Notes under the pieces: generated by a model
Database searches by the model: none
Seen by the model: the letters and a program-made list of their open reading frames with translations, nothing else
Told to the model about the DNA's origin: nothing
Source: Hymenobacter rubidus
GTDB lineage: Bacteria > Bacteroidota > Bacteroidia > Cytophagales > Hymenobacteraceae
Assembly (NCBI RefSeq): GCF_016734815.1
Contig: NZ_JAERQF010000021.1
Coordinates: 1 to 64,000, forward strand
DNA: 64,000 nucleotides
Direction: 5' to 3'
Shown: positions 1 through 8,623 of the stretch, piece after piece
How positions within the stretch are numbered: the stretch's first letter is position 1
Layout of the letters: every line of letters starts with the position of its first letter
Made by a program: the position numbers and the translations under genes

Positions 1-1828
1 TGCGAATGCCTTTCTCCGGGTGCAGGTCTAAATCGGCGGCCTGGGCCTGGCGGCTGCGGCGCACAAAGGCCGCCACCCCTGCCGGCGCCGCCGACAGCGG
101 CGGCAGCACCGGCAGCGGCTGGGTGCCGGGTGCGGGGCCTCTATCGGGAATAATCAGGACGTTGGAGCCCCCCTGCGAACGCCGTGCCTGCAGCGTGATG
201 GTGGCCGTGTCGCGTATCGGGAAGCCGGCAAAGCCGAAGCGGCCATCGGGACCCGTGGTGCCCATTACCACGTTTTGGGAGGGGCGCATTTGCAGAAAAG
301 TGAGCTGGCTGTTGGGAATGGGCCGGTTGCCGTGCTCGCTCACCACCTGCCCCACCAGCGTGATGCCCTGCTCAGGCGGGAAACGCAGCGCGGGCGGGCG
401 GCCGGCCAGCACTTCCTTCCACACAAAGCGCCGCCAGCCCTGGGTCAGCAACAGGTCATCGAGCGCTTGCGCGGTGCCCACCGACTGGTCGCGGAAGTAG
501 TAGCCGGGATTTTCGACGTAGCCCACCAGGTCCGAGGTCAAGAGCAAGTTCGAAGCAATGGTTTCGGCGGTGGGGTCGAGGGCACTGAGGCCGGCATCGC
601 TCACCCCCACCGAAAAGTTGGTGGCCACCGGCTGGCCGGCAGCATCGGTTACGCGCACGGCCAGCTGTACCGGGGCATGTGGGCCATAGCTGGGCTGGTC
701 GGGCGTGAGGCTGATGCGCAGGTTGGCCGGGCCATTCAGGGCAAAGGCCAGCCGCTCGCACTGCGGCGCCCCAGCAGCGTCGAACAAAGTGAAATGCACA
801 ATGCCGTTGGGGTAGTTTTTCTTGGGCATGCGCCACAAGGCGGGGGCCTCGCCGGCCAGGGTGCGGGGCCCTGGGTAGGCGGCTACGCCGCGCACCTGGG
901 TCATGAGCTGCACCGGTCCGGGCGCGGGCGCCCCGGCCACGCCCCGGTAACGGGCTTCCACCAGAAAGTTTTCGCCCCCATCTACCACGTGCAGGGTGTA
1001 GCCGCTGGCCTGGGGCACGGGCAACGGATAATCGAAAGCGGCCCCATTGGGCAAGGTGAGGTGGGCGTGGTAGCGCTGCCCGCCGCCGGGCACGAAGGCA
1101 AAGCGCCCCATGCCGCCATGCCGGCTCTTGAAATCGGCCACGACCACGGCGTTTTGGGCGTTCAGTATCTGGCCGTGCACATCGAGGCCCCGGCCACTGG
1201 CATCGGTGGCTTTGCAGGCAACCACGGCCGGCAGCCCTTCTACCAAGTAGCCGCCTTCGGGCATAAACTGCACGTCGGCCCGGGTGGCGGCCGCCGCCTG
1301 GGCGCGGCCGTAAGCCGAAGTAGGCGCGGCCGGCTTGGCCGGCTCCTGCGGCCCGATGGGCGAAGCGGGCCAGATGCTCAGGCGGCGGCTGTACACAAAC
1401 TCGTCGCCGGTGTTGCGCATCCAGTTGGTGTAGGCGCGCAGCACGTAGGTACCGGCCGCCAACGAATCGGCAATGTCGAGGTCGCCGCTGGCCCGGCCAC
1501 CATGCAGGGCCAGGGTGCGGCGGGCCACCACCTTGTGGTCGGGCGCCACCAAATCGACGTGCAGCACGGTATTGAGCGAGTCAAGCTGGTGGCGGGAAGC
1601 GTCCACCACGTAGGCACTGAACCAGATGGTTTCGCCGGTGCCATACACCGGGCGGTCGAGGTGCAGGTAGGCTTTTTCCTGGCGCGCCGTGGCGTAAAAT
1701 TCGCCCAGTTGGCGGGCGATGCGCTGCATCAACCCTTCCTCCAAAGGCTGCGGGCGGAAGGCCGTTAGCACCAGTCCGGTGGCCAGCGCTGCCACCAGCA
1801 TTCGTTTTTGCGTTCGCACTGCGTTCAT
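1..1828 (-). CDS. MG2 / carboxypeptidase-regulatory surface protein, 3' end outside window
   Basis: About 609 N-terminal residues are visible; the frame stays open to base 1, so the C-terminus is missing. Residues 10-24 form a hydrophobic signal segment. Residues about 52-70 carry the pattern KAYLHLDRPVYGTGETIWF, typical of MG2 (macroglobulin-like) domains in Bacteroidota proteins whose members often end in a TonB plug domain. A CarboxypepD_reg-like beta-sandwich (starting GITLVGQVVSEHG) lies near residues 485-560. Such proteins are exported to the periplasm or outer membrane; the substrate is unknown. The ATG at 1826-1828 is chosen because it starts the signal peptide directly. The plus-strand frames over this stretch are shadows. 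Family assignment is fairly sure, function is not. Confidence 0.8.
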   Translation of the reverse strand, partial: MNAVRTQKRMLVAALATGLVLTAFRPQPLEEGLMQRIARQLGEFYATARQEKAYLHLDRPVYGTGETIWFSAYVVDASRHQLDSLNTVLHVDLVAPDHKVVARRTLALHGGRASGDLDIADSLAAGTYVLRAYTNWMRNTGDEFVYSRRLSIWPASPIGPQEPAKPAAPTSAYGRAQAAAATRADVQFMPEGGYLVEGLPAVVACKATDASGRGLDVHGQILNAQNAVVVADFKSRHGGMGRFAFVPGGGQRYHAHLTLPNGAAFDYPLPVPQASGYTLHVVDGGENFLVEARYRGVAGAPAPGPVQLMTQVRGVAAYPGPRTLAGEAPALWRMPKKNYPNGIVHFTLFDAAGAPQCERLAFALNGPANLRISLTPDQPSYGPHAPVQLAVRVTDAAGQPVATNFSVGVSDAGLSALDPTAETIASNLLLTSDLVGYVENPGYYFRDQSVGTAQALDDLLLTQGWRRFVWKEVLAGRPPALRFPPEQGITLVGQVVSEHGNRPIPNSQLTFLQMRPSQNVVMGTTGPDGRFGFAGFPIRDTATITLQARRSQGGSNVLIIPDRGPAPGTQPLPVLPPLSAAPAGVAAFVRRSRQAQAADLDLHPEKGIR

Positions 1829-2222
1829 GTTAGCGTGGGGTCGAAAGCGGTTGGTCCGGGCATCGGGACCAACCGCTAGATTACGGCGCAAAGATGGTGA
1901 TGCTATGAAGGCGGGGCATTATTTGCCCCCGTAAAAGCAGGCTCCAGCGTTTAAAAAGCCTGCGGCGGCGGGCATTTTCCTGCATCCCGGCCAGGCCCGC
2001 CGACCGGATTTTGCCGCACTTGTCATAGCTTTGGCCTTATGAAGGGTACCTGAGGTTGCAAACGGTTGCGCTAAGCCGCCATTTTGCGGGGGCGCACTGC
2101 TGTAAGTAAGCAGCACAGTAGTGAAGCCGCCGCTTGCTTGCAGGAACCATTTGGGCCGGAATTCTGGTAGTTTAACCGGGCCGGCCGACGGCTATTTATT
2201 CTACGTTACTTATTCTACGCGC
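1829..2222. other. intergenic region between divergent genes
   Basis: About 390 bases separate the divergent MG2-protein and LacI genes. I see no convincing RNA, repeat or promoter consensus here. A 65-codon minus-strand frame at 1919-2116 has no recognisable features and is not called. The region presumably holds both promoters and any LacI operator. Confidence 0.4.
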
Positions 2223-3254
2223 TTGGACCCCGTCACCATCAAGGATATTGCGCACGCCCTCAACCTGTCGACCTCGACGGTGTCCAGGGCCTTGCGCGAC
2301 AGCTACGAAATCAGTCCCGAAACCAAGCGGCTGGTGATGGAGTACGCCGAGCGGCTCAACTACCGTCCCAATCCCATCGCCCTCAGCCTGAAGGGCAGCA
2401 GCAGCAAGGCGCTGGCCGTCATCGTGCCCCAGATTGCGAACAACTTCTTTTCGCAGGCCATCAACGGCATCGAGGCCATTGCCTACAACCGTGGCTACCA
2501 CGTTATTATCTTTCAAACGCACGAGTCTTACGAGCGCGAAGTAGCCAACGTGCAGCAAGCTGTGTCGCGCCGCGTCGACGGCCTGCTGCTCTCGCTTTCG
2601 AGCGAAACGTCCGATGTTTCGCACCTGAAGGCGCTGATTGACCAGGGCATGCCCCTGGTGCTGTTCGACCGCGTGGCCGGCGAGTTGCCCGTGACCCAGG
2701 TGGTGGCCGATAATTTTGGCGGGGCCTACGCGGCCACTTCTCACCTGCTCCAAACCGGCCGGCGGCGCATTGCCCACCTCACCATTCCGCCCTACCTCAG
2801 CATCACGCAGGAGCGCCTGGCCGGCTACCGCGCGGCTCTGGAGCAATACGGGGTGCCTTTCGATGAAAACCTGGTGCGCTACGGCACCTTCGGCCCCGAC
2901 GAGGCCGGCCCGCTGGTGGATGAGCTGCTGGCCCTTTCGCCTCCACCCGATGCCTTTTTTACGGCCAGCGACCGCCTGGCCCTGGGCTGCTTAGGCGCCC
3001 TTCACAAACGGGGCGTCGATGTCCCCGGCCAAGTGGCGCTGCTCAGCTTCACCAACTCGCAGTCGGCCCACCTGCTGAACCCGCCCCTGAGCACCGTGAC
3101 CCAGCCGGCCCAGGAAATTGGCCAGCTCGCCGCCGAGCGTCTCATCGAGCTTATCGAGCGCAAACACAAAAGCACGGGCCCCAGCACCATGAAACTGCCC
3201 ACCACGCTGGTGGTGCGCGAGTCGTCGCGCCCGCTGCCCAAGCTGGTGATGTAA
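2223..3254 (+). CDS. LacI family transcriptional regulator
   Basis: A 343-residue protein of usual LacI length. The N-terminal helix-turn-helix (residues 4-25, TIKDIAHALNLSTSTVSRAL) is followed by the hinge and a periplasmic-binding-protein-like sensor domain (about 60-340) that would bind a sugar effector. The start is taken as TTG at 2223 because LacI proteins begin a few residues before the TIKDIA motif; an in-frame ATG at 2121 would add 34 residues unlike the family. It is convergent with a pectate-lyase-like gene and ends 130 bases from it, so control of pectin or related sugar use is a reasonable inference, not shown. Confidence 0.88.
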   Translation: MDPVTIKDIAHALNLSTSTVSRALRDSYEISPETKRLVMEYAERLNYRPNPIALSLKGSSSKALAVIVPQIANNFFSQAINGIEAIAYNRGYHVIIFQTHESYEREVANVQQAVSRRVDGLLLSLSSETSDVSHLKALIDQGMPLVLFDRVAGELPVTQVVADNFGGAYAATSHLLQTGRRRIAHLTIPPYLSITQERLAGYRAALEQYGVPFDENLVRYGTFGPDEAGPLVDELLALSPPPDAFFTASDRLALGCLGALHKRGVDVPGQVALLSFTNSQSAHLLNPPLSTVTQPAQEIGQLAAERLIELIERKHKSTGPSTMKLPTTLVVRESSRPLPKLVM

Positions 3255-3324
3255 AAGAAGTTAAGGCAATTTTGGCATCCGTGTACAGTCAGAAGCAACA
3301 GCAGTAGTGCGAAACCGCTCCAAA

Positions 3325-3362
3325 GCAAAAAGCCCGCCTGATGATTCAGGCGGGCTTTTTGC
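3325..3362. terminator. bidirectional Rho-independent terminator
   Basis: A perfect 17-bp stem (3325-3341 with 3346-3362) with a TGAT loop and A/T runs on both sides lies between the convergent lacI-type gene and the pectate-lyase-like gene. It can end transcription from both sides. Confidence 0.85.
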
Positions 3363-3384
3363 TTCTTTAACTTCTCTCGTAACG

Positions 3385-5172
3385 CTATTCCCGCGTGCAT
3401 TTCGCCGTCAGGCTCACGTTGGCATCCGTGTACACCAGCAGGTAGTTGCCCTTGGCCAAGCCGCTCACGTTAACCGGCGTAGAAACGCCCCCGATGGCCG
3501 GCTCGAACGAAGCCACGCGCTGGCCCACAAAATTGTAGACGGTGAGGCGGGCCGAAGCCGTGGCCCGGGGGTGTTCCACGGTCAGCTGTTCGCTGGCAGG
3601 GTTCGGAAATACGTGCAGCGGCTCGGTTACAGTACCCGATGCTTTGGTGCCGGTCACGGTACTGGCTACAAGGCCGTTGAGGTAGTTTTCGAGGTTGGTG
3701 TAGCCGTTGGCAGCAATGCCCTGGCGGTCGGTGGCATTGTTGGGGTTGAGGCCGTTGGCCAGCTCGTAGGCGTCGGTCATGCCGTCGTGGTCAGAATCGG
3801 CCGGCGCAGGGCCGCACGTGAGCACCGGCCAAGCCGCCTGCGACACGCTGTAGGGCGTGACGTGGGCTGGGTAGCCGCCTTGCACATCAATCAGTCCACC
3901 GGTGCGGTTTTGCACTTCCGTGATGATGCGCGCATCCACGGCATCGCGCACCGGAAGCACGCAGCCCACTTTTTGCAGCACCGACGCATAAGCCGCCTGG
4001 GCCGTTTGGGTGTTGAGGGGTGCAATGTTGAACGGGGTGCTCACTTTTGACTGAACGGTGTCGGCCAGGGTGCCGCCCTGCATGGTCACGCCCAGCCAGT
4101 TGCGGTTGGTTACGGCCGTATTGCCATCTACGTAGTTACCAGCCAGGTACACCTGTGCATAAGGCAACACCGGCGCGGTGGTTTGCTTGTAGGGGTTCAT
4201 TACGCGGGAGCGGCCGCTGGTGCTGGTGCCGCTGGACGGACCGTACTTGTAGTAGTTGTTCACCATGTTGTAATTGCCGCCCTCGCCGCCGTAGGCGTTA
4301 TTGCCGCCCCAGTCATAAATGACGTTGTTGCGGAAATCGCAGTTTTCCGAGCCAATGGCCGCGCCGTAGCGCGTGCCGTTCCAGCGCGGGGTGCGGTTGT
4401 TGCAGTGGGCAAACAGGTTGTGGTGAAACGAAGCCCGCTTGCCGCCCCAGATGCCGCCGTAGCCGTGGCGCTCGTAGTCGGTGTCGCCGGCCTCGAAGTG
4501 GTAGGAGTAGTTCAGCGGCTCCGAAATGAGGTTCCACTGCAGGGTCATCGAGTCGCAGGCGGCCCCGTAGAAGGTGAAGGCCTCGTCCTCGCTCCAGCTC
4601 ATGGTGCAGTGGTCGATGACAATGTTTTTGTGGTCGGTGCCGTCCAGCGCATCTTCGCCGCCATTGCCGTCCACCATGCCACCGCCGCTGGTTTGGGGGT
4701 AGTAGTCGCCGAGGCGGAAGCGCACAAACCGAATAATGACGTTGTCACCGCTTACCTGCACCTGCCGGTCAGCAATGCAAATGCCGTCCCCTGGAGCTGT
4801 CTGGCCCGCAATGGTGGTATTGCGCGGAATACTTAGCCGCGTGGCCAAACGGATGGTGCCGCACACCCGGAACACAATGGTGCGGTAAGGCGCGACCGTA
4901 GCCGACTGGCTGCACGCGTAGCGCAGCGTCCCCACCGTGTTGGCGTCCGACAAGCTCGTTACTTCATACACCGTGGTGGGCGTTGCGGCCCGGCCCCGGC
5001 CGCCGCTCACGAAGCGCCCGGCGCCCTCTACCCCCGGAAAAGCCAGTAGCTGCGCGTGCGCAGGGGCTGCCGCCAGCAAACCAGCCGCCGCAACCAACAA
5101 GCCAGCGCCCGCACGGGCGGCGCGGTGGGGAAACGTAAACCATGAAATAACCCGGGAGGAAAATGACGTCAT
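3385..5172 (-). CDS. secreted pectate-lyase-like protein with T9SS sorting domain
   Basis: A 595-residue exported protein. A signal peptide (AGAGLLVAAAGLLAAAPAHA) precedes a right-handed parallel beta-helix of the polysaccharide lyase 1 type; visible pectate lyase features include IVIDHCTMSWSEDEAF and HHNLFAHCNNRTPRW, the latter with the likely catalytic Arg. A short DSDHDGMTDAYE segment resembles thrombospondin-type-3/dockerin calcium loops. The C-terminus (VFPNPASEQLTVEHP and onward) is a type A T9SS sorting domain, so the enzyme should be secreted or bound at the cell surface by PorSS. The ATG at 5172 is preferred; one eight codons upstream (5196) is possible. Substrate pectin or polygalacturonate is inferred from family. 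Confidence 0.85.
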   Translation of the reverse strand: MTSFSSRVISWFTFPHRAARAGAGLLVAAAGLLAAAPAHAQLLAFPGVEGAGRFVSGGRGRAATPTTVYEVTSLSDANTVGTLRYACSQSATVAPYRTIVFRVCGTIRLATRLSIPRNTTIAGQTAPGDGICIADRQVQVSGDNVIIRFVRFRLGDYYPQTSGGGMVDGNGGEDALDGTDHKNIVIDHCTMSWSEDEAFTFYGAACDSMTLQWNLISEPLNYSYHFEAGDTDYERHGYGGIWGGKRASFHHNLFAHCNNRTPRWNGTRYGAAIGSENCDFRNNVIYDWGGNNAYGGEGGNYNMVNNYYKYGPSSGTSTSGRSRVMNPYKQTTAPVLPYAQVYLAGNYVDGNTAVTNRNWLGVTMQGGTLADTVQSKVSTPFNIAPLNTQTAQAAYASVLQKVGCVLPVRDAVDARIITEVQNRTGGLIDVQGGYPAHVTPYSVSQAAWPVLTCGPAPADSDHDGMTDAYELANGLNPNNATDRQGIAANGYTNLENYLNGLVASTVTGTKASGTVTEPLHVFPNPASEQLTVEHPRATASARLTVYNFVGQRVASFEPAIGGVSTPVNVSGLAKGNYLLVYTDANVSLTAKCTRE

Positions 5173-5348
5173 AAGGGCGAATAGTTGGGAATGCAATAGG
5201 GAACAACTGCGGATAAGCCGGCTTATTCAGCTGCTGCTACCCAGCCATTCTAATCTAATATTACGCCTCTATTTGCCCCAATGAGCTGCGAACTCCTACT
5301 TTATTCGCGCAATCGTTGCCGGGAACGATGCCATCATTGGCAATTCAC

Positions 5349-6179
5349 CTACTCCTTATCGAAGATGGCCGACACCCAGCTGCGCAAGGTGCGGTGGCGC
5401 TGGTAGCGGAGGCCGTGCTTGCTCGCCTCGGCCGTGATTTTGGCGAGGTCTTCCTCGTAAAAACCGCTGAACAAAATGGGCCGGCCGCTGGGCAGCAGGC
5501 GGGCGTACTCGTGCATGTCTTCCAGCAGCACGTTGCGGTTGATGTTGGCCAGAATCAGGTCGAAGGGTTCTTCATGGGCCAGGGTTTCGACCCCGCCCAA
5601 ACGGCACTCAATGGTGCGGCACTGGTTTTCGGCGGCGTTGTCGCGGGCATTTTCCACGGTCCAGGGTTCGGTGTCGACGGCCAGCACCTGGCGGGCGCCC
5701 AGCATCTCGGCCATAATGGCCAGAATGCCGGTACCGGTGCCCATATCCAGCACGCGCAGCCCTTTGTGGTCTACGTCCAATTGATTTTCAATCATCAAGG
5801 CCGTCGTTTCGTGGTGGCCCGTGCCAAAGGACATCCGCGGCATGATGACGATGTCGTAGTCGACCCCCGCCGGCTCCGGGTGAAACGGCGCCCGCACCGA
5901 AACCCGCTCAGCAATGACGAGCGGCTGAAAGTTTTTCTCCCACTCTGCGTTCCAGTTTTGGCGGGTTATGACGCGGTGCGAATGATTGAGCTCGCCAATG
6001 GCCTCGTAGCGGCTCATGATTTCGGTCACCGCATCGGGGTTGAACGCCTCCTCGGTGGTGTAGGCACAGAAGCCCGCGTCGTTGTCTTCGAAGGTGTCGA
6101 AACCCACTTCGGCCAGTTCGGCCACCAGAATATCGGCCAGTTCCCGGGGGGCTTCCACGGTTAGTTCAATAAAATCCAC
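5349..6179 (-). CDS. prmA: ribosomal protein L11 methyltransferase
   Basis: A 276-residue class I SAM-dependent methyltransferase that trimethylates ribosomal protein L11 in the cytoplasm. The N-terminal L11-recognition domain (about 1-110) is followed by the SAM-binding motif VLDMGTGTGILAI, the acidic loop AVDTEPW and the catalytic region LILANINRNVL. Length and domain order fit PrmA. It ends the minus-strand run that also holds tpiA, a neighbourhood common in Bacteroidota. Confidence 0.95.
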   Translation of the reverse strand: MDFIELTVEAPRELADILVAELAEVGFDTFEDNDAGFCAYTTEEAFNPDAVTEIMSRYEAIGELNHSHRVITRQNWNAEWEKNFQPLVIAERVSVRAPFHPEPAGVDYDIVIMPRMSFGTGHHETTALMIENQLDVDHKGLRVLDMGTGTGILAIMAEMLGARQVLAVDTEPWTVENARDNAAENQCRTIECRLGGVETLAHEEPFDLILANINRNVLLEDMHEYARLLPSGRPILFSGFYEEDLAKITAEASKHGLRYQRHRTLRSWVSAIFDKE

Positions 6180-6185
6180 TTCGTG

Positions 6186-6304
6186 TAATTAGGAATTAAA
6201 AATGATGAATCATGAATTGAAACCGCTGGCTATGAACTGATAAGAATGCAGTGAAACAAAAATTGTATCAATTCATAACCCGTAATTTTGAATTCCTAAT
6301 TCAC
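6186..6304. repeat. AT-rich imperfect inverted repeat
   Basis: AATTAGGAATTAAAA near 6187 is mirrored by a GTAATTTTGAATTCCTAATT stretch ending near 6304. It fills the gap between prmA and the next gene and could act as a transcription or mRNA-processing hairpin. Pairing is imperfect in the middle. Confidence 0.5.
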
Positions 6305-6691
6305 CTAATTGGTTTTGCAGCCCGCAAACGAGCGCACGGTAGTGTAGTGAATGCTGAAGTCGGCGCGGCTGCGGTCTTTTACAACCAGCAGCACGTAGTC
6401 GGCAAAGTCACGGGCGGGCGCATCGGCCCACAGTCCGGCTTTATCCGCAAACAGCTTATTGTTCTCCTTGAAAATCAGCACGTCGGCAAAGGCTTCCTCC
6501 GGCTCTATGTATACTGTGCCAAAGCAGTAGCTGCGCCGGCTGACGTCGGTTTCGAGGTACACCGAGCCGAATATTTTGCACGGCTCCAACGGCCCCGTGG
6601 CGCGCGCCAGCGTGGCTACCGACGTTGGTACCAAGGGCCGCGCTGCCGGCGCAAACGCCAATAATCCACTGAGCAAAAACGAGAAGAACAT
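6305..6691 (-). CDS. small secreted protein, DUF6150-like
   Basis: 128 residues. An N-terminal hydrophobic segment (MFFSFLLSGLLAFAPAA) suggests export. The body has repeated short units (CKIFGSVYLETD, YCFGTVYIEP, ADVLIFKENNKLFADKAGLW, FADYVLLVVKDRSRADFSIHY), a pattern I associate with the DUF6150 family of small repetitive Bacteroidota proteins. Function is unknown. It lies between prmA and tpiA on the same strand. The family name is from memory of the pattern and needs a profile search. Confidence 0.65.
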   Translation of the reverse strand: MFFSFLLSGLLAFAPAARPLVPTSVATLARATGPLEPCKIFGSVYLETDVSRRSYCFGTVYIEPEEAFADVLIFKENNKLFADKAGLWADAPARDFADYVLLVVKDRSRADFSIHYTTVRSFAGCKTN

Positions 6692-6773
6692 AGCTGAAGC
6701 AACGGGTGAAAAGCGCAGAATGACGTCAGGCTAATGCGGCCAGCCGGCATCCAACAACGGTGCCAGACCGCGC

Positions 6774-7541
6774 TTAGAACGACTGAATAATGGCCGTGAA
6801 ATCGACGGCTTTCAGCGAAGCCCCGCCAATGAGTCCCCCGTCAACGTCGGGCTGCGAGAAAAGCTCCCGCGCATTCTGGGCATTGGCCGAGCCGCCGTAC
6901 AAAATGGTGGTATCGAGGGCCGCCTGCGCGTCGTAAGCGCGGGCAATCTGCTCGCGGATGAAGGCGTGCACTTCCTGCGCCTGGGCGCTGGTAGCCGTGC
7001 GGCCAGTACCAATAGCCCAAATAGGCTCGTAGGCAATCACGACCTGGGCAAACTCCTCGTTGCTAAGATGAAACAGGCCCGAAGCCAACTGCTGCCCAAT
7101 GAAATCAAACGTTTCGTCCGCCTCGCGGGTGTCGAGCGACTCGCCCACGCAGAAGATGGGTTTGAGGCCGGCGGCGAGGGCGGCTTTCAGCTTCTGGCTC
7201 AGCAGCTCATCGGTTTCGCCGAAGTATTGGCGGCGCTCCGAGTGGCCCAGAATGACGTATTCGCAACCCACCGAAGCCAGTACCTTGGCCGATACCTCGC
7301 CGGTGAACGCGCCGCTCTCCTTCTGGTGGCAGTTTTGGGCACCCAGATGAAACTTCGATGCCTTGGGTAATTGCTCACCTACCCCATGCAGAAGCGGAAA
7401 CGGGGGGCAAATAACGATTTCCGGCGCATTGGCACCGGCCGCCGCTTCAGCCGCCAAGCGGGTGATTTCACTTACCAAGGCCACGCCTTCGGGATAAGTC
7501 AGGTTCATTTTCCAGTTGCCGGCGACGAGGTTTTGGCGCAT
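6774..7541 (-). CDS. tpiA: triosephosphate isomerase
   Basis: 255 residues, the normal size. It interconverts glyceraldehyde-3-phosphate and dihydroxyacetone phosphate in glycolysis. Visible active-site elements are the substrate Lys in NWKMN, the catalytic His in GHSERR, the catalytic Glu in AYEPIWAIGTG, and the phosphate-binding YGGSAN and GLIGGASL loops. The start is set at ATG 7541 (MRQNLVAGNWKMN), since 17 further residues upstream are not TIM-like. Confidence 0.97.
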   Translation of the reverse strand: MRQNLVAGNWKMNLTYPEGVALVSEITRLAAEAAAGANAPEIVICPPFPLLHGVGEQLPKASKFHLGAQNCHQKESGAFTGEVSAKVLASVGCEYVILGHSERRQYFGETDELLSQKLKAALAAGLKPIFCVGESLDTREADETFDFIGQQLASGLFHLSNEEFAQVVIAYEPIWAIGTGRTATSAQAQEVHAFIREQIARAYDAQAALDTTILYGGSANAQNARELFSQPDVDGGLIGGASLKAVDFTAIIQSF

Positions 7542-7619
7542 AATCAAGCGAAGCGAGTAAGGTGAGGTACTGCGCACAAAGCTAAGCCCCAAAAGAATGC
7601 TCGGCTCCCGAACCCCGAC

Positions 7620-8498
7620 TTATTCGCCACGGGCCGCTTTGCGGGCCGCGATTTCGGCTTCAATCGCCGCCGCCGCTTCGTCGCGCAGCTGCCAAGGGGT
7701 TTTGCGGCCGCCCAGCCGCGAAAGCATGACCCCGCCAATGGCCGCCGCCGTGGCGCCGGCCAGCGCGGCCCAGCCCAGTTCGGGCACGGTGCTCAGGCGC
7801 GCCACCCACACGGCAACCAAGGCCCAGGCCACCGCCAGCGGAAACACCATATCCCGAAATACCCGGCTCATTATCAGGGCCAACGCTACCACTGCCAGAA
7901 TTAATACCAGCGTCAGGGTAACGGAAGCGCCTTCGGCAGGCACCCACCCCAGCTGCCGAAGGGCAATGGTGATGTTGATAACTGCTGCCACCGAAATCCA
8001 GCCCAGATACAATGAGAAAGGCACCCCCACCAGCGCCGGAGCGGCTTCGGCAAATATGCGCCGCCGCACCCGGCCATAAGCCGCAATGAGGCAACCGAGG
8101 ATAAGCAGCATAACGCCCAAGCTGGGCAGTATCAGTTCGTAAGCAAAGAGGACAACCCAAGCACCGGTTGCAATGCTGGCGAGGGTCAGGGGCTTGGCTA
8201 CCGCATCGGCCACCGTCTGCTCCTGCTGCGCGGGCAGCAGTTGCCAAAACGCGTACATGGCCAGCGTCAGAAAAATAATGCCCCAAATACCAAAAGCATA
8301 CCCGGCAGGCGTGAGCAGCGTGGGGTATTTAGCCGAAACCTGCCCCATGGTTTGCCCATGAAACGGGTGCGTATTGGCGTAGTAGTTCAGGAAAATGCTT
8401 GCCCCCACTGCCAAGGCCGCCACCCAACGCCACCCCCAATCAAGACCTGATAACCTGCTATGATGATGCACTTTATCGGGAACTGCAGTAGGAACCAT
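7620..8498 (-). CDS. TspO/tryptophan-rich sensory-like membrane protein
   Basis: 292 residues with about eight hydrophobic segments. The motif TPAGYAFGIWGIIFLTLAMYAFWQ near residues 60-90 matches the first helices of the extended TspO/MBR-like family often annotated as tryptophan-rich sensory protein. The C-terminal 30 residues are charged and cytoplasmic. The substrate is unknown; TspO relatives bind tetrapyrroles or lipids. The protein is longer than classical TspO (about 160 residues), so it belongs to the larger variant class. It sits between tpiA and uvrA without a clear functional link. Confidence 0.7.
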   Translation of the reverse strand: MVPTAVPDKVHHHSRLSGLDWGWRWVAALAVGASIFLNYYANTHPFHGQTMGQVSAKYPTLLTPAGYAFGIWGIIFLTLAMYAFWQLLPAQQEQTVADAVAKPLTLASIATGAWVVLFAYELILPSLGVMLLILGCLIAAYGRVRRRIFAEAAPALVGVPFSLYLGWISVAAVINITIALRQLGWVPAEGASVTLTLVLILAVVALALIMSRVFRDMVFPLAVAWALVAVWVARLSTVPELGWAALAGATAAAIGGVMLSRLGGRKTPWQLRDEAAAAIEAEIAARKAARGE

Positions 8499-8623
8499 GA
8501 CGCAGAGATGAAAAGACAGGGGGATAGGTGTACGTAAGTAGGACGCAATTTGGATTAATCAGGCTTCTCTGACGCTCCAAAATTTTCGCAATTACGAACT
8601 TCATCCGCACATCATTTCCAAAC

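Noticed and set aside
275-1768. 497-codon plus-strand frame
   Set aside because: It lies antisense to the clear MG2/carboxypeptidase-regulatory protein; composition is typical of a GC-rich shadow frame.
1919-2116. 65-codon minus-strand frame
   Set aside because: No signal, motif or neighbour support; probably chance.
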